From Pseudomonas fluorescens (GTDB lineage Bacteria > Pseudomonadota > Gammaproteobacteria > Pseudomonadales > Pseudomonadaceae): a stretch of DNA of 64,000 nucleotides. The notes beneath the pieces were generated by a model, which searched no databases, was not told the DNA's origin, and saw nothing but the letters and a program-made list of their open reading frames with translations. Numbering within the stretch: the first letter of the stretch is position 1; each line of letters starts with the position of its first letter. Shown one piece after another: positions 25,125 to 33,898 of this stretch. Both the position numbers and the translations under genes were made by a program. The DNA is taken from contig NZ_LR134318.1 in NCBI RefSeq assembly GCF_900636825.1, forward strand, positions 3,257,501 to 3,321,500, written 5' to 3'.

Positions 25125-27527
25125 ATGTTTTTGATCAATGGCCGTTTATCCAGCTTTGATACCTTGGAAGAAGCACTGGTACTTTTGCGTCAGGACTTGC
25201 CGCAGCGCCTGAACACGCCGCTTGCAAGTGCCACGGTGATCGACGCCGTGAGCCGGTTCGCCGAGCACCTTCGCAGCGCCATGTCGCCACTCGGGCTCGA
25301 CGCCGAACAGGCGCAAACGCTGATCGACTTTTGTCAGGCCGACGGGCTGCGCGCCAAACTGCAACGCGAACTTGGCGACACGCCGCAATCGTTGCGACGT
25401 ATCGATTATCGACAGTCACGTTTTGAGGGCTGGAATTCGCTCGGGCTGGTGGTGCACATCACACCGGGCAATGCGCCGCTTCTTGCCTTCTGTGCGGTGG
25501 TCGAGGGTCTGCTGGCCGGAAATATCAATTGGTTGCGCCCCAGCAGCAGCGACGAAGGTCTGACGGCCCGTCTGCTTGAAGCGTTGGTGGCGTGCGATGG
25601 AAGTGGCCAACTCGCCGGTTACGTCGCGGTGCTGCCGGTGGCGACAGCAGACATCGGCCAACTGTGCGCACACGCCAACGGTGTCTCGGCCTGGGGCGGG
25701 GAATCGGCGTTGCAGGCGATCAGGCAACAACTTCCTCCCGGTTGCCGCTGGATCGATTGGGGGCATCGCATCAGTTTCGTCTACATGACGCCGGATGCCG
25801 CCACTGACCAGGCACTGGACAGCGTCGCCGATGAGGTTTGCCGCCTCGATCAACAAGCATGCTCCAGCCCGCAATGGCTGCTGATAGACAGTGAAGAACC
25901 GCGCGTTTTGCGTGAGATCGGCGCAAGGCTCGCGGCGTCCTTCGGGCGGCGCGCCGCGCAATGGCCAGCCCTGGCGCCAACGCTTCAAGAAGCCGCTCAA
26001 ATCACTACTCAGCTGCAGATGGCCCGACTAGGACAGAGTTTCTCCGGGCAAACCGGTCATATATGGAATGCGCCGGGTTGGCGAATAATCTGGACACACG
26101 ACCACGAACTCAGCCCTTCTCCCTTGTTTCGCAGCGTCATGCTCAAACCGCTGCCGCGCTCGCAGCTCGCCTCGACGTTGCTACCTTGGCGCAATGTGCT
26201 GCAGAGCTGCGGGCTGCAATGCGCAGCCGCGGACACCACAGAGCTGGCACACACGCTGATCAACGCCGGGGTCACGCGCACTGCCCCGATCAACGGCATT
26301 CACGATGGTTACGAAGGCGAACCCCATGACGGTGTTTACGCCTTGCAGCGCCTGAGTCGACGTGTTTCGGTGAGCCTGGCGCCGACAGTGCTGGCGACCC
26401 ACGCCAGCCTCGACCCACAGCCCAAACCGTTGCCGCACGCCGCGCAACCGATCATGGACAAACAGGCGCTCACCGCGCAGCCGTTCAATCCCAAAGCCCA
26501 GCTGTATTTCCGCTCCGGCGGCAGCAGCGGCACGCCAGTCCTTGCCGGCTTCAGTTACCGGGATTTCCAGCGGCAAATGCGCGCCACCGCAGACGGCCTG
26601 TTCGCCGCTGGGCTCGATCCACGTCAAGATCGGGTAATGAATCTGTTCTTCAGTGGCGGGTTGTACGGTGGCTTTTTCAGCTTCGCCAAAGTCCTCGAAC
26701 TGCTGGACGTCACTCATCTGCCGATGGGTGCTCCCGCCGATGATGACTATCGCGAGATCGCGCAACTGATCATTGATCACCGTGTGACGGTTTTGATCGG
26801 CATGCCCAGCACGCTTCACCGTCTGTTTCTCGATGCCGGCGAACAACTGCGTGCCTCGGGCTTCGTAGAAAAAGTCTTCCTCGGCGGCGAACACGTCAGC
26901 GAACAGACGCGCCGCCTGCTGCAAGACAACGGCGTCAAAAGCGTGCGCTCGGCGATCTACGGCAGCGTCGACGCCGGCCCTCTCGGCCACGCCTGCAAAG
27001 CCACCGCTGATGGCGTATTTCATTTGATGGAGACGATCCAGACTCTGGAGATCGTTGCGTTCGATGAGGATGTCCCGGCAATCGGCAATGAACCCGGTCG
27101 GCTGCTGTTTACCTCGAAAGCCCGGGAAGGTCAGGACGTCACGCGTTATGACGTCGGCGACAGCGGACGCTGGATTCCCGGCGTATGTGAATGCGGATTG
27201 ACCTCTGCGCGCTTCGAACTGCTGCAACGTCACGGCAAGCTCATTCGTATAGGCACCGATTTCATTTCCTTGAGCGAGTTGGCGCAGCGCCTGCAAACGC
27301 CGTTTCAGTTGGTGCTGGATCACGCGCCGGACGGTCTGGAACGACTGCGGTTGCGTAGCGAGCGCTCGTCGCCGGATATCCACGAGCGGCTGGCTGACTA
27401 CTCAACGTTGATGACGATTATCGAAACGGGCCTGCTGGAGATGGAAGTCGAAGTGTGTTCAGCCGGCGACTTCATGCGCAATAAACACAGTGGCAAAACA
27501 CCGACCGTGGTTGATTCACGCCGCTGA
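25125..27527 (+). CDS. LuxC-like acyl reductase fused to a PaaK-like adenylating domain
   Basis: 800 residues in two domains. Residues 1-425 match LuxC, the NADPH-dependent acyl reductase, with the probable nucleophile Cys246 in DQQACSSPQW and the segment HITPGNAPLLAF. Residues 455-800 are a phenylacetate-CoA-ligase-like AMP-binding domain with the loop FRSGGSSGTP (462-471) and a CECGL segment. LuxC reduces a cysteine-bound acyl group to an aldehyde. LuxC is normally a stand-alone protein of about 480 residues, so this fusion is unusual. It implies that acid activation and reduction are coupled in one polypeptide, perhaps alongside the separate LuxE-like protein. Substrate and product are unknown. 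Confidence 0.78.
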   Translation: MFLINGRLSSFDTLEEALVLLRQDLPQRLNTPLASATVIDAVSRFAEHLRSAMSPLGLDAEQAQTLIDFCQADGLRAKLQRELGDTPQSLRRIDYRQSRFEGWNSLGLVVHITPGNAPLLAFCAVVEGLLAGNINWLRPSSSDEGLTARLLEALVACDGSGQLAGYVAVLPVATADIGQLCAHANGVSAWGGESALQAIRQQLPPGCRWIDWGHRISFVYMTPDAATDQALDSVADEVCRLDQQACSSPQWLLIDSEEPRVLREIGARLAASFGRRAAQWPALAPTLQEAAQITTQLQMARLGQSFSGQTGHIWNAPGWRIIWTHDHELSPSPLFRSVMLKPLPRSQLASTLLPWRNVLQSCGLQCAAADTTELAHTLINAGVTRTAPINGIHDGYEGEPHDGVYALQRLSRRVSVSLAPTVLATHASLDPQPKPLPHAAQPIMDKQALTAQPFNPKAQLYFRSGGSSGTPVLAGFSYRDFQRQMRATADGLFAAGLDPRQDRVMNLFFSGGLYGGFFSFAKVLELLDVTHLPMGAPADDDYREIAQLIIDHRVTVLIGMPSTLHRLFLDAGEQLRASGFVEKVFLGGEHVSEQTRRLLQDNGVKSVRSAIYGSVDAGPLGHACKATADGVFHLMETIQTLEIVAFDEDVPAIGNEPGRLLFTSKAREGQDVTRYDVGDSGRWIPGVCECGLTSARFELLQRHGKLIRIGTDFISLSELAQRLQTPFQLVLDHAPDGLERLRLRSERSSPDIHERLADYSTLMTIIETGLLEMEVEVCSAGDFMRNKHSGKTPTVVDSRR

Positions 27528-27571
27528 CCTGCCACCGCTTATGTCTTATTCAGAATAACGAGATACACACC

Positions 27572-28858
27572 GTGACAACTTCAGCCCCCTTACATGAGCT
27601 AATTGATTTTGCGCGCCGGCACTCACCTTTTTACAGAAAGCAACTAGCGCACATTACTGACCCTGCGATACCACTTGATCAACTGCCTGTAATCAACCCG
27701 GTTGAATATTGGCGTAACAGCCACTCGATGAACGAATGGCCGGTATTGACCGGCCCGGTTGCACACGCATTGGTATTCAGAACCGGCGGTTCAACCGGCG
27801 CCGGAAAACTTTCGGTCTATACCCGTCAGGAATGGCAGACGCTGGTCAGAGACTTCGGCGCCAGTGTGACGGAGCGATTCAAACCCGGTGATCGCGTTGC
27901 CAATTTGTTTTATGCAGGCGATTTGTACGCCAGTTTCCTGTTCACTCACGATGCCCTGGCGCATGTCGATACCGACATCACCGAATTTCCATTCACCGGC
28001 AACGTGGCCGACGACACTCTGGTCGAATCGATCACTGCGCAGCGGATCAATGTTCTGACGGGGTTGCCGGCTCGCCTGCTGACGCTCGCCAATGAGCTGA
28101 TTCGGCGCGGGCAAACGTTGCCCGAGGTGCGGGCGCTGTTGTACGCCGGTGAAAGTCTGTTCACCTCGCAACGCGAAATGCTCTGGCAGGTGTTTCCCAA
28201 TGCGCGGATCGATTCGCTTGGCTATGCGAGTGTCGATGCCGGGTATCTCGGTGCCAGCTCGGCTGATTGCGCTGATGGTGAACATCGCGTGCGGGACGGG
28301 CAAAGTCTGCTGGAAATCATTGACGAAGAATCCGGTGACGTCATCGACGAATGTGGTCGCATCGGCTTGTTGGTGGTGACCAGCCTCACCCGCCGTTTGA
28401 TGCCACTGCTGCGTTACCCGGTTGGCGACCGTGCCTGCTGGCTCGAAGCCCAAGGCAGCCCCCGGCGCAAGTTCATGCTCAAAGGTCGCAGTGCCAGCAG
28501 CCAACGCGTGCGGGTCGGGATCCTGTCGCTGATGCCGGATGAAATCGGCCAACTGGTCAAAGGCAGCGTAGGCAGTGATGACTGGCAATTGGTCATCGAG
28601 CAAGCCGGGCACAAGGACGTCGTCAGTCTCAAATGGGTGCCGACCGGCCAGTCTCCCGCCATGGACGAAGGCAATCGCGCGCTGGAAGACGGATTGCTCG
28701 AGCAACTGCCGTTGATCAAGCATTTGCGTGCAGAGCAGCTGCTGGAATTGCATGTCCGGCGCTGCCGGGTCGACGAGCTGCCACGCCATCCACGCTCCGG
28801 CAAATGCCTGCGGGTGCTGGATCTGCGTGTCTATGAACCTGCCGCGGAGCCTGCCTGA
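27572..28858 (+). CDS. PaaK-like AMP-binding enzyme
   Basis: 428 residues, phenylacetate-CoA-ligase family. The N-terminal FARRHSPFYRKQL is typical, and the ATP loop FRTGGSTGAGK lies near residues 70-80. The family forms acyl-adenylates and often CoA thioesters from aromatic or short acids. It resembles the second domain of the upstream fusion, suggesting duplication within the operon. The start is GTG, 44 bases after the previous stop, with a weak ribosome site. It overlaps the following GNAT start by one base (TGATG), so coupling is likely. Confidence 0.8.
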   Translation: MTTSAPLHELIDFARRHSPFYRKQLAHITDPAIPLDQLPVINPVEYWRNSHSMNEWPVLTGPVAHALVFRTGGSTGAGKLSVYTRQEWQTLVRDFGASVTERFKPGDRVANLFYAGDLYASFLFTHDALAHVDTDITEFPFTGNVADDTLVESITAQRINVLTGLPARLLTLANELIRRGQTLPEVRALLYAGESLFTSQREMLWQVFPNARIDSLGYASVDAGYLGASSADCADGEHRVRDGQSLLEIIDEESGDVIDECGRIGLLVVTSLTRRLMPLLRYPVGDRACWLEAQGSPRRKFMLKGRSASSQRVRVGILSLMPDEIGQLVKGSVGSDDWQLVIEQAGHKDVVSLKWVPTGQSPAMDEGNRALEDGLLEQLPLIKHLRAEQLLELHVRRCRVDELPRHPRSGKCLRVLDLRVYEPAAEPA

Positions 28859-29775
28859 TGAAAACACTGTGCTTGCGCAATTACCGCGCTGGCGATGCCT
28901 CGGCTGTCAGCCAACTGATTCGGCAGGTTTACGGCGATTATTATGCTCACCCGCATGTTTACCTGCCGCACATGATCAGCCAGAACCACAGCAGCAGCCG
29001 TTGGCATTCACTGGTCGCTGAGGTTGGCGGGCAAATTCTCGGGCACGCTACGTTGTTTCGCCAAACCGCATCGCGCAGCGCAGAGCTGGCGTTGACTGTG
29101 GTCCATCCGCAATCTCGCGGGCAAAACATTGCCACCCGCCTGAGCCAGCAGTTGTTGACTCACGCACAGGCTCTGGGCTGCCACGCCGTGTCCATCAAGC
29201 AGGTCACGCATCACCCGTACACGCAGCGCATGGCGCTCAAGCTGGGATTTCACAACACCGGATGGCTGCCCGATCACGTTCCTTCACCCTACGATACCTC
29301 GGCACGTGAACCCCTCATCATTGGCTGCCAGAACCTCTCGGGCTATCAGCAGCCGTTGCCAAACGTGGAGTGGCCTGCGCGCTTCGAAGACTTCAAGCAA
29401 CATTTGTGCAGCGTGTTCGGGGTCCGCGATCAGCCATCGCGCTGGCGTGGAGCATCGGTGAAAATCGCTCAGAACGCGCACCGCTATGACATTGTCCTAA
29501 AAAACCTCGACCCCGCCATGCTCAGGCAACTCCAAGAACTGCCGGCACATTGGCTGGTTTCAGTGCAACTGGGGTTGTCTCGCCACTTCGCCGCGGATTG
29601 CGACAGGCTGGCGCAGATCGGATTCCAGTTCACTGGGCTGGCGCCGGGGGAAAGTCACTGTGAAGGATGGCTGGCGTTGTTTCATCGAGGTTTCGTCCCG
29701 CGACGCCTGCAGCTGTACTGCCCGCACATGCAAGGTCTACACGACAGTCTGGCCAATCCAGCCGCCGACAACTGA
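28858..29775 (+). CDS. GNAT family N-acetyltransferase
   Basis: 305 residues. The N-terminal half is a GNAT fold, with acetyl-CoA loop signature VHPQSRGQNIATRLSQQLL (about residues 81-100) and the preceding strand AELALTVV. The C-terminal 130 residues are not a standard GNAT and are unassigned. As last gene of the operon, overlapping the PaaK-like gene, it may acylate an amine made by the pathway or detoxify the product. Acceptor unknown. Confidence 0.8.
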   Translation: MKTLCLRNYRAGDASAVSQLIRQVYGDYYAHPHVYLPHMISQNHSSSRWHSLVAEVGGQILGHATLFRQTASRSAELALTVVHPQSRGQNIATRLSQQLLTHAQALGCHAVSIKQVTHHPYTQRMALKLGFHNTGWLPDHVPSPYDTSAREPLIIGCQNLSGYQQPLPNVEWPARFEDFKQHLCSVFGVRDQPSRWRGASVKIAQNAHRYDIVLKNLDPAMLRQLQELPAHWLVSVQLGLSRHFAADCDRLAQIGFQFTGLAPGESHCEGWLALFHRGFVPRRLQLYCPHMQGLHDSLANPAADN

Positions 29776-29780
29776 ATGGA

Positions 29781-29811
29781 AAAACGGCCCGATCCATTAA
29801 GAATCGGGCCG
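29781..29811 (-). terminator. Intrinsic terminator of the 175-residue hypothetical gene
   Basis: Read on the minus strand, CGGCCCGAT-tcttaatgg-ATCGGGCCG is followed by TTTTT. It starts nine bases past the stop codon. There is no T-run on the plus strand, so it serves the leftward gene. Confidence 0.88.
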
Positions 29812-29820
29812 CTGGTTGAT

Positions 29821-30348
29821 TCAGGCCTTGGCTTGCACGCCTTTGTCCGTCGGTATCGGCGCGTTGCCTTCACCGTAGGCTTTGAGGTTCTGCAGCACAT
29901 AGATGGCTTTCTTGTACTCGGGAATCAGGCCTTTGCCATACAGGTTGCCATTGAGCCCGTTGGTCTCGATGGCATCGAGCTGGGTGGCAAAATATTCCAA
30001 CGCGTTGAAGCGCGCGTCGGGGTCTTTCTGCACGCCGAAACGGTCGAACTTGTCGCCGGCATTGAGCAGCGTGAACGAGGTCACCTCGGAGATCAGGCCG
30101 CGGCCACGGAGAAATTCGCTCAGCTTGCCCAATTGTTTGACCGAAACATCCGCAGGGTTGAAGCCCTTGATCTGCTTGCGCAGACCTTGCTTGTCCATTT
30201 CCGCCGTGTTCAGTGCATTGGGATCGCTACCGACCCGCGAAAGCATCTGCTGGACTTTGGCACTCTGTCCGACCTGTTTCTTCGCACCGGTATCGCGCAC
30301 CAGAACGCCTGCCTTGCTCTGCCAGGTACCGGTGTAGCCGATAGTCAT
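29821..30348 (-). CDS. Conserved hypothetical protein
   Basis: 175 residues, mostly helical, beginning MTIGYTGTWQSKAGVLVRDT and containing SKVQQMLSRVGSDPNALNTA-like helices without a signal peptide or membrane segment. I do not recognise a domain. The ATG at 30348 has AGGA nine bases upstream; the longer frame to 30615 runs into the non-coding leader. A well-placed terminator and an ordinary composition support it as a real gene. Confidence 0.7.
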   Translation of the reverse strand: MTIGYTGTWQSKAGVLVRDTGAKKQVGQSAKVQQMLSRVGSDPNALNTAEMDKQGLRKQIKGFNPADVSVKQLGKLSEFLRGRGLISEVTSFTLLNAGDKFDRFGVQKDPDARFNALEYFATQLDAIETNGLNGNLYGKGLIPEYKKAIYVLQNLKAYGEGNAPIPTDKGVQAKA

Positions 30349-30727
30349 GAGAAAAATCCTTGTGAGATGACCATGAAAAAATCCATGTTCTGCGACTGAA
30401 TGGCCGCGAGTATCAGTCGGCACACGGAATCGCACCAAGCAGTTTCTGCACTTTTTAACAATTCTTGTACATTCCCGATACAAACGCCCATCGCCAGAAA
30501 AACCGGGCGCTAGAGCGGTTGCGTATCTGCCGGAGAATGCGCCCACACGGCCTGCTTGCAAGCGTTTCAGGCAGTTTGTATCGAGACGGTTACCAACCGG
30601 CCATCGGCGCGGCAACTATTAGTACGTCTGTACCTCAAGCTTCCGGTTTTTGCGACGATACGCTGGGATAACCGCACTTTTCTGCCATCGCCCTCCTATA
30701 AGAAACACTGCTCAAGGACCGGTTTCC
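30349..30727. other. 379-bp divergent intergenic region
   Basis: This separates the leftward hypothetical gene from the rightward chemoreceptor gene, so it should carry two promoters. I see an inverted repeat TTGTA-N9-TACAA at 30465-30483 in its AT-rich middle, but no clear open frame and no repeat element. Nothing else is evident. Confidence 0.5.
30465..30483. promoter_or_regulatory. Inverted repeat TTGTA-N9-TACAA
   Basis: Perfect 5-bp arms, centrally placed between two divergent genes. It could be a regulator site or part of a promoter; arms this short can occur by chance. Confidence 0.3.
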
Positions 30728-32719
30728 ATGCCCGCATTCCGCACCATTCAGGCTCGCTACACGTTGTTTCTGGTTCTGTTCATCCTGTTGCTTTCGGTTC
30801 TGACTGTGGCCGGAATCAGCCAGTTGGTCGCACCGAAGCTGCGCCAAACCGAGGAGCAGGTGGTGCTCAACCGTATCGCGGAGGTCGCCGAGCAGATTCA
30901 GGGCGAACTGAACAAGGTTCAGGCGCAACAACGCAGCATCACCCAGACCATCCCGCTGCTGGACAGCGCAGCAATCGACACGGTGCTGCCGGGTTTGGTG
31001 GATCAGTACGGTGAACTCAAGGTGTTCGGCGGTGGCATCTGGCCCCTGCCGGGTCAACGCGAAGCCGGGCGCAACAAATTCAGCACGTTCTGGCACCGGG
31101 ATGCCTCAGGCAAACTGGCGGTAAACACGTTCTGGAACAGCGACGCCGCACCCAATTACTACGATCAGAGCTGGCACAAGGGCGGCATGGCCACCCCGCG
31201 CGGGCAATGCGCCTGGGCCGCGGCTTACAAGGACGATGCCAGCGCCGAACCGCGCACCAATTGCGCGATGGCCATTTACAAAAACGGATCGGCCTGGGGC
31301 GTGTCGACCATCGACGTGACCCTCGGCTTCTTCAATGATCTGGTGGCGCGCAAGGAAAAGGACCTCACGGCCGAAATGCTCATCGTCGAGGCGGACGGCA
31401 AGATCATTAGCAACAGCTCGCGCATCAGCGGTCCGATCGTGTTGAAAAACATCAGCGAACTGGCCAGCAGTTCGCCTTTCGCCAGCCAGGTCAAAAACGG
31501 CTTGCAAAACCGCGATCAGGCGCAGCGCATCGAATTCGACAACAGCGGTGAAGCCAGTACCTTCTTCATGCGTCCGATCGAAGGCACGCCATGGTTCCTC
31601 GCCACCGCCCTGCCAACCAAAATGCTCACCGCACAGCGTGACGATGTGCTGAGCAGCCTTAGCCTGATCCAGATCCCGCTGGTGATTCTGCTGGTGCTGT
31701 TGCAGGTTTATGCGATCCGCAAACTGGTGCAGCGCATGAAGGCCTTGAAAGCCAACATCGATTTGCTGTCCAGCGGCGACGCTGACCTGACCCGGCGTAT
31801 CACCATTCGCGCTGAAGACGAACTGGGCGCCATCGGCCATTCGGTCAACACCTTTATTGCCTATCTGCAAAACATGATCGGCGAAGTCACCCAAGCCACC
31901 GGCGCCATGGCGTCGAGCCTGGACAATCTGCAACGTACCTCGGCACACACCAGCCAGATTCTGCTGCGCCATGCTTCGGAGACCGATCAGACCGTCACCG
32001 CCATCACCGAAATGAGCTCGACAGCGGAAAGCGTCGCGCAGAACGCTGCCGAAACTGCCGCATTCACCCAACGTGCCAACGAAAACGCCGACCGTTCGCG
32101 GGTGGTCGTCGGTGAAGCAACCAACAGCGTGGTCGCGTTGATCGACGAGGTCGCCAGCGCCACCCATAAAGTTGAAAACATGCAGCAGGACGCTCAACGC
32201 ATCACCGAGATTCTCGGCGTTATCGGTGCGATTGCCGGACAGACCAACCTGCTGGCACTCAACGCCGCCATCGAAGCCGCCCGTGCCGGTGAACAGGGCC
32301 GCGGCTTTGCCGTGGTAGCCGACGAAGTCCGCGCACTCGCTGCCCGCACCCAGGCCAGCACATCGGAGATCAACGAAATGTTGACCCGCCTGACCCAAGG
32401 CGTGAGTTCCTCGGTCAGCGCGATGGAAAACACCCAGGCGAGCTGCCAATCCGCCGCCGACGCCACCGCACGGGTCAATTCCGGGCTGGACGAAATGGCC
32501 GGCTCGGTCAGCCACATCAACAGCCTCGGCACGCAGATCGCCACCGCCGCCGAGCAACAAAGCGCCGTGACCGAAGAAATCAACCGCAGCATGGTGCAGA
32601 TCCGGCATATGGTCGATGAACTGGTGCAAAGCGGCCATGCCAGCGAAGTCAACACACGGCAATTGCTTGAAGCCAACACCCAGGTCAGTGCAATCATGGG
32701 CCGCTTCAAAGTCCGCTGA
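30728..32719 (+). CDS. Methyl-accepting chemotaxis protein
   Basis: 663 residues: membrane segment 1 (about 11-32), a large periplasmic double-Cache-type sensor domain (about 33-315), membrane segment 2 (about 318-338), a HAMP domain, and the cytoplasmic signalling hairpin with the near-invariant tip [20 protein letters not shown] near residue 505. It relays ligand binding to CheA/CheW. The ligand is unknown: the sensor contains WHKGG and WAAAY segments, but I do not see the amino-acid-binding signature of PctA. It is monocistronic, followed by a palindromic repeat. Confidence 0.93.
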   Translation: MPAFRTIQARYTLFLVLFILLLSVLTVAGISQLVAPKLRQTEEQVVLNRIAEVAEQIQGELNKVQAQQRSITQTIPLLDSAAIDTVLPGLVDQYGELKVFGGGIWPLPGQREAGRNKFSTFWHRDASGKLAVNTFWNSDAAPNYYDQSWHKGGMATPRGQCAWAAAYKDDASAEPRTNCAMAIYKNGSAWGVSTIDVTLGFFNDLVARKEKDLTAEMLIVEADGKIISNSSRISGPIVLKNISELASSSPFASQVKNGLQNRDQAQRIEFDNSGEASTFFMRPIEGTPWFLATALPTKMLTAQRDDVLSSLSLIQIPLVILLVLLQVYAIRKLVQRMKALKANIDLLSSGDADLTRRITIRAEDELGAIGHSVNTFIAYLQNMIGEVTQATGAMASSLDNLQRTSAHTSQILLRHASETDQTVTAITEMSSTAESVAQNAAETAAFTQRANENADRSRVVVGEATNSVVALIDEVASATHKVENMQQDAQRITEILGVIGAIAGQTNLLALNAAIEAARAGEQGRGFAVVADEVRALAARTQASTSEINEMLTRLTQGVSSSVSAMENTQASCQSAADATARVNSGLDEMAGSVSHINSLGTQIATAAEQQSAVTEEINRSMVQIRHMVDELVQSGHASEVNTRQLLEANTQVSAIMGRFKVR

Positions 32720-32732
32720 TCCCGCGTTACCT

Positions 32733-32817
32733 TGTAGGCGCTGCCGCAGGCTGCGATCTTTGATCTTTTTTTCAAGATCAAGATCAAAAGATCGCAGCCT
32801 TCGGCAGCTCCTGCACA
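32733..32817. repeat. Palindromic REP-type repeat
   Basis: TGTAGGCGCTGCCGCAGGCT faces AGCCTTCGGCAGCTCCTGCACA across a centre that itself repeats AAGATC three times. Arms have several mismatches. It lies just after the chemoreceptor stop codon. Confidence 0.85.
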
Positions 32818-32930
32818 GGTGTTCGCCCTCGCCCTTCTCGTAGCAACTGGAAACACTCCGTTGATGTCTGGCCGAAAAAACCGGTCAAAATGCGTTCTTT
32901 GCTGACCGCCATCCAAGTCGAGAGTCCGTT

Positions 32931-33377
32931 ATGCGAACCCAATTGCGTCTGGTTGCCCTGACCGCCCTGTTCATTTCCTCCCTGGCCCAGGCCGCCGACC
33001 CGATCCCGATCGAAGTCCACCGCGATGCCAATTGCGGCTGCTGCAAAAAGTGGATCAGCCACCTCGAAGCCAACGGTTTCAAAGTCGACGATCACGTCGA
33101 GAGCGACATGAGCGCTTTCAAGCAGCAACACGGCGTGCCACCGCGCCTGGCGTCGTGCCACACGGCAATCATCAATGGCAAATTCGTCGAGGGCCACGTG
33201 CCGGCCGACCAGGTGCTGGCGTTGAGCAAGCGTGATGATTTGCTCGGCATGGCCGCACCGGGCATGCCGATGGGCTCGCCGGGGATGGAAATGGACGGCA
33301 TGAGCGATGCTTATCAGGTGATCGGTCTGACCAAGGCCGGCACGGACGTAGTGGTGGCGGATTACCCGGCCCATTGA
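32931..33377 (+). CDS. DUF411 family metal-binding protein
   Basis: 148 residues with a signal peptide (cleaved near AQAAD) and the DUF411 core. A CGCC motif lies in DANCGCCKKWISHLEANGF, with further conserved CHT and EGHVPA segments. A Met-rich stretch (GMPMGSPGMEMDGM) follows, suggesting copper binding. Family members are periplasmic and often sit near copper-resistance genes. The stop codon overlaps the TTG start of the YqaA-like gene, so the two are probably co-translated. Confidence 0.87.
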   Translation: MRTQLRLVALTALFISSLAQAADPIPIEVHRDANCGCCKKWISHLEANGFKVDDHVESDMSAFKQQHGVPPRLASCHTAIINGKFVEGHVPADQVLALSKRDDLLGMAAPGMPMGSPGMEMDGMSDAYQVIGLTKAGTDVVVADYPAH

Positions 33378-33811
33378 TCGGCGCAGCTTATTTCGGGCTG
33401 TTCTTTGCCGCGTTCGGCGCCGCGACCCTGTTGCCGTTGCAATCCGAGGCATTGCTCATCAGCTTGATTGTCAGCGACCGCTATTGGCTGTGGGGTTTGT
33501 TGGCGGTGGCAACCATGGGCAACGTGCTCGGTTCGCTGGTCAACTGGTGGCTCGGCCGAGGGATCGAGCGGTTCCAGAATCGACGCTGGTTTCCGGTCAG
33601 CCCTCAGCACATGGCCAAGGCGCGCAAGCATTACGAACGCTACGGGCATTGGTCACTGCTGCTCAGTTGGCTGCCCGTGATCGGTGACCCGCTGACGTTG
33701 ATCGCCGGCGTTATGCGCGAGCCACTTGGCCGTTTCCTGCTGATCGTCACCCTTGCCAAAGGTGCGCGCTATGGCGTGCTGGCGATGTTGACGCTTGGCT
33801 GGCTGGGTTGA
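33374..33811 (+). CDS. YqaA family membrane protein (DedA/VTT-like)
   Basis: 145 residues with a re-entrant hydrophobic pattern: PLQSEALLISLIVSDRYWLW, the conserved NVLGSLVNWWLGRG, and SWLPVIGDPLTLIAGVMR. This is the YqaA/SNARE-associated group related to DedA flippases. Transport of a lipid or metal is possible but unknown. The start is a TTG overlapping the previous stop (TTGA); no ATG or GTG occurs before the first conserved membrane segment, so translation likely depends on coupling. Confidence 0.83.
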   Translation: MIGAAYFGLFFAAFGAATLLPLQSEALLISLIVSDRYWLWGLLAVATMGNVLGSLVNWWLGRGIERFQNRRWFPVSPQHMAKARKHYERYGHWSLLLSWLPVIGDPLTLIAGVMREPLGRFLLIVTLAKGARYGVLAMLTLGWLG

Positions 33812-33898
33812 ACGATCAGTCGCGGTGATTGCCTGTGGTTAATGTCGCCCTAATCCTGCCGCTTGAGCATCAATCTTTTTTAAATGGAGTTTGCGCTT

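Noticed and set aside
23993..27527. Bioluminescence operon
   Set aside because: LuxC- and LuxE-like genes are present, but luxA, luxB and luxD are not, and the LuxC domain is fused to a PaaK-like domain. Light production is not supported.
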